From Halichoerus grypus (lineage: Eukaryota; Chordata; Mammalia; Carnivora; Phocidae), in contig NC_135717.1 of the NCBI RefSeq assembly GCF_964656455.1, positions 17,998,775 through 18,062,774 on the forward strand: a DNA stretch of 64,000 nucleotides, in the 5' to 3' direction. A program made the translations under genes and the position numbers. The notes beneath the pieces were generated by a model, which ran no database searches, was not told the origin of the DNA, and worked only from the letters and a program-made list of their open reading frames with translations. Below are positions 60,616 through 64,000 of this stretch, in pieces; the first letter of the stretch is position 1; every line of letters starts with the position of its first letter.

Positions 60616-61009
60616 ACAGGCTGGTGAAGTGGGTTTAGGATTTTAGAGACAGTGGAGGGAAAACAAAAAGGTTCCGAGAAGAGCGAGTCGGAAATCACAT
60701 GCCTCCAAAAGCGCATAGGATGCTTGGTCAGGAGGTTCTTCCTACCAAGCAGAGAAGCAGAGACATCGCATGTTCCTCATAGCTTTAAAAGGGGCTCTGA
60801 GCTCTGCTCTGGGCCATACTCCCGAAGGTATTGGAATACATTTCTGAGAAAGGTCAGAAGCTGGTTCAGCAGGAAGGACGTTTATAGACAGCATCTTTGG
60901 GGAAATCATCAGATGAAGGGGACAGTGGCTGCTTCGGGGCCAACCTTCCTTCCTTCCTTCCCTGGTTGTGGCACTCTGACCTCCACCAGAGCACAACTAA
61001 GTGGCTGAC

Positions 61010-61430
61010 CCCTCGCCTTGGGCTCCAGGGATGGGCTCTGACCCAGGCCTGGCCAATCCGGGTTTAGCATCTCACCCCTGCTCCTGCCCCGCCGGGTGAG
61101 CCACGCTGATTGTCTTATGGATGGGCACATGACCCAAGCCAGGCCGGGGAGACCTGACTCTGGGCCGACTGTTGAACAATGGGAACAGAAGCTCTTGCAT
61201 GGGCAGGGTCCCAGTGGGAGAAAAGGCAAGAGAGAGTGAGACAGCGCAGAGGGCAGAAGGGAGACACCAAGGCTTGATGACGTCATTCGCACCCCTGGAT
61301 CCGGCTGTATGGACGGAAAAGAACTGAGTGCTTGGGGAGATAAGGCAGGGGAAGCCTTAGCATGGTGCCTGCGCCGGAGACGAAACCAAGCCCCAAACCA
61401 GGCTCTTGCCGGCACTAGGCTGGTTCTAGA
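61010..61430 (-). mobile_element. Ancient interspersed repeat, same family as 5520-5990
   Basis: Read on the - strand it shares CTTGGGTCATGTGCCCATCC, AATCAGCGTGGC and ATTGGCCAGGCCTGGGTCA with the copy at 5520-5990. It also holds a TGACGTCAT word. Confidence 0.6.
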
Positions 61431-62222
61431 AATTCTCTGTTGTCTCTGAGTAATTGAGAGAAACTGAGAGAGTGTTCTGGAATGTAAGGAGCTGTGAGAA
61501 TTCAAAGTAAGGCATCTTCCCCTCTTCTAAGAGGGAATTTGTCTTTGTGCAGCAAGGGTGGGAGAGATGGTTCTTGCTGGGCACATGGGCAGGCTTCCGG
61601 GGGAGGAGGGGGTGACGGCAAGGCCTCGAGAATGGGGTGTGCAGGATGCTGAGGGGCGCTGCCTGGGTCCCACTTCCCCCCCACCGTCTGACCGAAGGAC
61701 TCATTCCTCCAGTGGAGGGGAGTGCTGAGGGCTGAGGGCTCACAGCTGAGTCCGCCCACATGCACTGCCCTTGGCCTTGCCCCTCCCTAGGGGCAGCCCG
61801 CACCCGAAACATGTAGATACAGGCGTATAAAGGCCTGGGCCCCTCATCCAACTCAGGACCACTCTAATATCCAGATTTCTGTCTTCTCTGAAGACCCAGC
61901 ACCCTGGGCTAGGATTCCTGCCACCCCCGCCCCACCTGGAACAGGGAAGAGGCATGTTTTCTTTGCGCGTGTGTCTGAGTTTGAGTACCCTTCTGGAAAT
62001 GCCTACTGCAGAGAGGTATCTCCTCCGAAGTGATGCGGGCCTGCCGGGGCCAGTGAGCCCAGTCCAGGCTGTGTCAGACCCCACTTGTCCCGCAGCTTGG
62101 CATCTCTGCAATGTACAACCTGCCCAACTGTCCAAGGAATCCCTGCCCCAAGTGGCCATGACACACCCTGGCCCCTGATGGTCCTCCTGCCACTGGACAC
62201 TGTCCCAAGAGAGGATACTCAC

Positions 62223-62301
62223 AGATCCCGTGGTAGATGCCTGGCTCTGGTGTGGTTACTTCGGGGGCAGGGGGACTGGATGGCCGCTCTAGCCCCGGGG
62301 C
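62223..62301 (-). CDS. KATNIP: KATNIP coding exon k1 (first of eleven in the window)
   Basis: KATNIP (KIAA0556) is a large protein of the ciliary base and microtubules that binds katanin; loss is linked to Joubert syndrome in people. This 79-nt exon starts after a pyrimidine-rich acceptor (CTCCCCCAACCTGTGCACAG) and ends before GTGAGT. It encodes 26 residues: a Pro-rich linker (RPSSPPAPEVTTPEPG) running into IYHGI, and leaves one base (phase 1). It opens the first copy of a duplicated module. A second GT, starting GTATCCTCT, lies 4 nt into the intron (see findings). Upstream exons lie beyond the right edge of the window. Confidence 0.88.
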
Positions 62302-62599
62302 CTGTGCACAGGTTGGGGGAGAAACAGAGGGAAAGGAAGTGAGTTTAGTGATATCCGCACAGCTGGCTGGCTGTTCTCCCAGATGCTGTTATGCACCCTG
62401 AGCCCCAGGTAACCCCTTGTGTCTTTTCTTGCATTTTCTGCCACTGTGGAAGCTCCATGCCAGGTAACATGGGCAGATCCAGAAACCCTTGTGTGTCTGA
62501 GTCCCCGCCACCAGCTCCTACTGGTAGGGGAGGAGTCTGACGCCACCAGCTAAGGGGATCAGATTTTCTGGAACAGGGAAGGACCCAACAGATGTTTAC

Positions 62600-62665
62600 C
62601 TAGGGAGCTGGAGGAAGGAGGGAGGGAGAAGGATCAGGAGGGAGGGATGGAGGAAAGGAGGGGGA
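62600..62665 (+). repeat. Purine-rich GGA tract
   Basis: GGAGGAAGGAGGGAGGGAG-type sequence, pyrimidine-rich on the KATNIP sense strand. Confidence 0.8.
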
Positions 62666-62769
62666 ACAATCCAACCCGAGGCCTGGGCATCTGCATTTTT
62701 AAAGCCCCTCAGGAGACTGGCAGGGGAAGCCAGGATAAAGCAGCCCTGGTCTAGAGGCAGTCACAGTGG

Positions 62770-62900
62770 GCAGCCACTCCCCACTATATACATTTTGCTC
62801 ATTAGACCTCTACACCATAAGTTAGGGCAAAAGGGCCTTTACTACATTGCAGATAAGGAAGCTAAGATGCAAAAGGAAGGGAAGCTGGTTGCCCGGATGT
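62770..62900 (-). mobile_element. MIR SINE remnant
   Basis: ACATTGCAGATAAGGAAGC and GGGAAGCTGGTTGCCCGG resemble reversed MIR. Degenerate. Confidence 0.5.
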
Positions 62901-63293
62901 GAGAGTTTCGGTGGGGATGGTGTTTCGGTCCCAGGAACAATGGCGCCCTCGGCCCGGCCCCTAGACACAGCCTCCTGAGGCCCTTGGAGGAGAGTGAGGA
63001 AGGTGGCCTGCCAGGAGCATCCACGATGCCCAGCAGCCTCGGTCACCCAGGAAGGCCGCTGCCCTGGCACCCATGTGCCTTCTTTTGCCTTCTCTGGCTC
63101 CCTGCCCTCCCGGAGCCTCCTGGGACGCTCCCTGGTGGGTGCGCTGACCTGGATACCCAGACAGGTGGGGTGCAGCTCCAGCCCTGTCACTTTCTAGGGG
63201 TGAGCCACTGGCCTTCCAGCACTCGGGCTGGGAGAAGGATTCCTCCCTATCCCTCACAGGCTAGACGAGATCAGAGACCCTTAGAAGCATTTG

Positions 63294-63506
63294 TTTTTTA
63301 TTTTTGTTTTTGTTTTTTAAAGATTTTATTTATTTATTTGACAGAGAGAGAGACAGTGAGAGAGGGAACACAAGCAGGGGGAGTGGGAGAGGGAGAAGCA
63401 GGCCTCCCGCCGAGCAGGGAGCCCGATGCGGGGCTCGATCCCAGGACCCTGGGATCATGACCTGAGCCGAAGGCAGACGCTTAACGACTGAGCCACCCAG
63501 GCGCCC
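63294..63506 (-). mobile_element. Can-SINE with 16-bp target duplication
   Basis: Reverse-oriented. The tail complement is interrupted (TTTTTTATTTTTGTTTTTG), then AAAGATTTTATTTATTTATTTG and a near-consensus body. It is flanked by CCCTTAGAAGCATTTG at 63278-63293 and 63507-63522. Confidence 0.95.
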
Positions 63507-63639
63507 CCCTTAGAAGCATTTGGAAAGTGCTGGGCACATGAAAGGCTTCAAGGTCAGCTCCCGACTGGAGACCCAGGGATCAAATCCAGACCACAGACGT
63601 GCGGTGGCTCATAGAAGGTTTGAAAGCATTCCCACTTAG

Positions 63640-63725
63640 TTGCCAACAGTTTTTAATTGGGACATTTTCCATAAAAACCCAGATTTCTGGCTTCTCTCGA
63701 GAAAAATCAGGACAACTATCAACAT
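63640..63725 (+). repeat. Unassigned old repeat, copy 2
   Basis: CATAAAAACCCAGATTTCTGG followed by CTTCTCTCGAGAAAAATC, shared with 38740-38825. Confidence 0.5.
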
Positions 63726-64000
63726 GAACTAGCAACTCCTGTCTGTCCTGAGAAGCAGGGGGCTCAAGCACCCCTTCAGTCTTGCACAACACTCTGCCTG
63801 GCCCCTGTGGGCTTTTACCCTCCAGTGAACACCGTGGGATCTGCACACCACAGCCTCATGACCTTGCCAAGGCCCGCCTTCTGTCCTTTGGCTTCCAGCT
63901 GTCCCCACTCCACTCCCCCACCTTCTGTAACCACCTCTTCCTTCTCCTTAGGGCCTCAAGACCATCCCTGGGGGCCCTGGGTCTCTGGATTCCTGGTCCT

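Larger units (their letters stand above)
56701..62222 (-). other. KATNIP: KATNIP intron k1/k2
   Basis: A 5.5-kb intron packed with repeats: two SINEs with target duplications (56941-57136, 58807-59017), three L2 pieces, an MLT1-type LTR (58330-58790), a CR1/L3-like piece (60470-60615) and an unassigned old repeat (61010-61430). About 61430-62220 shows nothing recognisable. Confidence 0.8.
62302..64000 (-). other. KATNIP: KATNIP intron upstream of exon k1 (right edge)
   Basis: Intron to the right edge. It holds a purine-rich tract (62600-62665), MER5-like and MIR pieces (62680-62880), a SINE with target duplication (63278-63522) and an old repeat shared with 38740-38825. The open frame at 63580-63846 lies in that repeat and is not an exon. 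Confidence 0.75.

Noticed and set aside
63580..63846. An 88-codon open frame on the - strand as an upstream KATNIP exon
   Set aside because: It spans an old repeat shared with 38740-38825, lacks a fitting acceptor/donor pair, and does not read like KATNIP.

Overview
This is a mammalian nuclear window. Its coding exons are short, bounded by GT/AG splice sites and set in long introns, with about 64 kb of DNA full of SINE, LINE and LTR remnants. Several tRNA-Lys-derived carnivore SINEs (Can-SINE/SINEC) carry the caniform type of body (a CCCAGGGTCCTGGGATCGAG core, CTGCTTCTCCCTCT tract, AAATAAATAAA tail). The source is therefore a caniform carnivore (dog, bear, mustelid or seal group); I cannot name the species.

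Layout. Positions 1-32.7 kb hold the 3' part of GSG1L on the + strand: three coding exons (7713-7880, 21154-21224, 32122-32219), a short 3' UTR and a poly(A) signal at 32646. Positions 32.7-39.7 kb are intergenic: a 0.5-kb CATC-type tetranucleotide array, L2/MIR remnants, and a GC-rich, CpG-rich block at about 37.0-38.7 kb. From 39.7 kb to the right edge is the 3' part of KATNIP (KIAA0556) on the - strand: eleven coding exons between 62301 and 41169, then a 3' UTR of about 1.4 kb. The two genes converge tail to tail. The eleven KATNIP exons sum to 1308 nt, exactly 436 codons including the stop, and every splice phase closes, which supports the exon model strongly. The 5' parts and promoters of both genes lie outside the window.

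GSG1L is a claudin-like four-pass membrane protein that acts as an AMPA-receptor auxiliary subunit; the window holds its last membrane segment and cytoplasmic tail. KATNIP is a ciliary-base protein linked to katanin and microtubules; the window holds its C-terminal third or less, including two tandem copies of a SWGDPxYxGLTGLE / HMWL..PGL..WNY module. There is no evidence that the two genes work together.

No bacterial-style system, CRISPR array or new protein family is present. The most interesting signals are (i) two consecutive KATNIP introns with minor-spliceosome (U12-type) donors GTATCCTCC and GTATCCTTT, one with a perfect TTCCTTAAT branch motif; (ii) the KATNIP internal duplication, whose two copies share a phase-1 intron at nearly the same place, U12-like in one copy and U2-like in the other, the latter with a U12-like motif 4 nt downstream; (iii) a GSG1L poly(A) signal that looks supplied by an L2/MIR 3' end; and (iv) two SINEs stacked in one L1 target site. 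Repeat family names come from recognition by eye, and their edges are approximate unless a target-site duplication is given.
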